A DNA stretch of 64,000 nucleotides, taken from assembly GCF_021403115.1 (NCBI RefSeq), contig NZ_JAJSSH010000009.1, positions 1 through 64,000 of the forward strand, written 5' to 3'. Position 1 is the stretch's first letter. Each line of letters opens with the position of its first letter. Positions 63,290-64,000 of the stretch are shown piece by piece. Source of the DNA: Sphingobium sufflavum (GTDB lineage Bacteria > Pseudomonadota > Alphaproteobacteria > Sphingomonadales > Sphingomonadaceae). A program made the translations under genes and the position numbers. The notes under the pieces are model-generated. The model saw nothing but the letters and a program-made list of their open reading frames with translations. It ran no database searches and was not told the DNA's origin.

Positions 63290-64000
63290 ATGCGCGCCAT
63301 TCCCCTGCCCCTCACCCTTGCCCTCCTGCTATGCGGTTGCGGCCAGCCGTGGGATGCGCGGGCGGACAGTCGAGCCGATGGAGGAACACAAAGCACCGCT
63401 GCGCCCTTCACCCGCACACAGGTCGCGGATTTCGATGCCCCCTGGGCAATGGCGTTCCTGCCGGGCGGCGAAATGCTGGTGACGGAAAAGGCGGGGCAGT
63501 TGAAGGCCGTCTCGCCCGATGGCCGGATCGTGCAACTGGTGACGGGCACGCCCAAGGTGGACAGCGCCGGACAGGGCGCTCTGATGGACGTGGTGCCCGC
63601 CCCCGATTTCGCAAAGAGCCAGCGCCTCTACCTGAGCTGGTCCGAGGCGGGCGAAGGCGGCAAGGGTGTCGTGCTGGCCACCGCAACCCTGGCGCGGGAC
63701 GGTGAAGAGGGGTCGCCGCGCCTCAAGGATCTGAAACCGATCTTTCGCGCTGCCCCGCTAGTGTCGGGCAATGGCCATTATTCGGGACGGATCGCCTTTG
63801 CGCCTGATGGCCAGCATCTGTTCTTTACGGCGGGCGAGCGGCAGGCCTTCACACCGGCGCAAGACCCCAGGGCGACGCTGGGCAAGGTGTTGCGCCTCAA
63901 CCTCGACGGCACGGCGGCGGCGGGTAATCCGCTGGCGGCGAAGGGCTTTCATCCCGCCGTCTGGTCCTATGGCCATCGCAACCTGCTGGGCATCGCCTTC
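63290..64000 (+). CDS. PQQ-dependent aldose sugar dehydrogenase, C-terminus beyond window
   Basis: At least 237 residues; the frame is open to the window edge. It begins with a lipobox-like end (LALLLCGCG), so it is likely lipidated and periplasmic. VADFDAPWAMAFLPGGEMLVTEKAG, then GNGHYSGRIAFAPDGQHLFFTAGERQ and ILGKVLRLNLDG-type text (here ATLGKVLRLNLDG), match the soluble aldose/glucose dehydrogenase beta-propeller (Asd/YliI family). It uses PQQ. Divergent from rimP; CGGAG precedes the ATG. Confidence 0.9.
   Translation, partial: MRAIPLPLTLALLLCGCGQPWDARADSRADGGTQSTAAPFTRTQVADFDAPWAMAFLPGGEMLVTEKAGQLKAVSPDGRIVQLVTGTPKVDSAGQGALMDVVPAPDFAKSQRLYLSWSEAGEGGKGVVLATATLARDGEEGSPRLKDLKPIFRAAPLVSGNGHYSGRIAFAPDGQHLFFTAGERQAFTPAQDPRATLGKVLRLNLDGTAAAGNPLAAKGFHPAVWSYGHRNLLGIAF

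Overview
The window looks like chromosome from a GC-rich alphaproteobacterium, most likely a sphingomonad (Sphingobium/Sphingomonas type). The signs are a CcrM-type GANTC methylase, an aa3 oxidase subunit IV mini-protein, a PduO adenosyltransferase beside a HIG1 protein, a TonB receptor paired with a beta-propeller phytase, and the order rimP-nusA-ylxR-infB-rbfA-truB-rpsO-pnp. No rRNA, CRISPR array or intact insertion sequence was seen. One tRNA, Gly(CCC), is present.

Layout. 0-6.1 kb: a lower-GC surface-polysaccharide segment. It holds a large partial open frame carrying a nearly perfect in-frame 897-bp tandem duplication, a sulfotransferase/coiled-coil protein that ends in the same motif, a roughly 680-bp apparently non-coding stretch, and an AlgJ/AlgX-like protein. 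6.3-14.4 kb: tRNA-Gly, a MoCF protein, map, glnB-glnA, folP, a small secreted protein, ccrM and a racemase. 14.4-16.8 kb: a transhydrogenase remnant (pntA2 plus a pntB without its NADP domain), a secreted protein and cytochrome oxidase subunit IV. 16.9-21.7 kb: a sigma-54 response regulator, a Pro/Ala-rich exported protein, an M20 amidohydrolase and a Rieske oxygenase. 21.7-23.4 kb: a small anomalous segment of unknown genes with a recurring 11-bp motif. 23.4-26.1 kb: sdhC-sdhD-sdhA, without an adjacent sdhB. 26.3-41.4 kb: two chemoreceptor-like proteins, prmA, a chromate transporter, an OmpA lipoprotein, a CNNM/CBS protein, an HNH protein, gluQ, HIG1, PduO, a DUF1176 protein, 3-hydroxybutyryl-CoA dehydrogenase, and a divergent SDR/HxlR pair. 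41.4-46.4 kb: bamD-recN-membrane protein-ligA. 46.5-51.8 kb: a TonB receptor and phytase behind what reads as a three-repeat Pho box, then a histidine kinase and a winged-helix protein. 52.1-63.1 kb: the long translation/RNA operon, interrupted by a possibly frameshifted lipoprotein gene and a DUF6491 gene. 63.3 kb to the end: the start of a PQQ aldose dehydrogenase.

How the genes work together. The large minus-strand operon couples ribosome maturation, transcription elongation/antitermination, translation initiation, tRNA pseudouridylation and RNA decay. The Pho-box module would take up and hydrolyse phytate under phosphate starvation. glnBA covers ammonia assimilation, and ccrM covers cell-cycle methylation with possible feedback sites in its own promoter. 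The most unusual items are the hidden tandem-duplicated repeat protein at the left edge, the domain-III-less pntB, the phytase Pho box, and the suspected frameshift between infB and rbfA.
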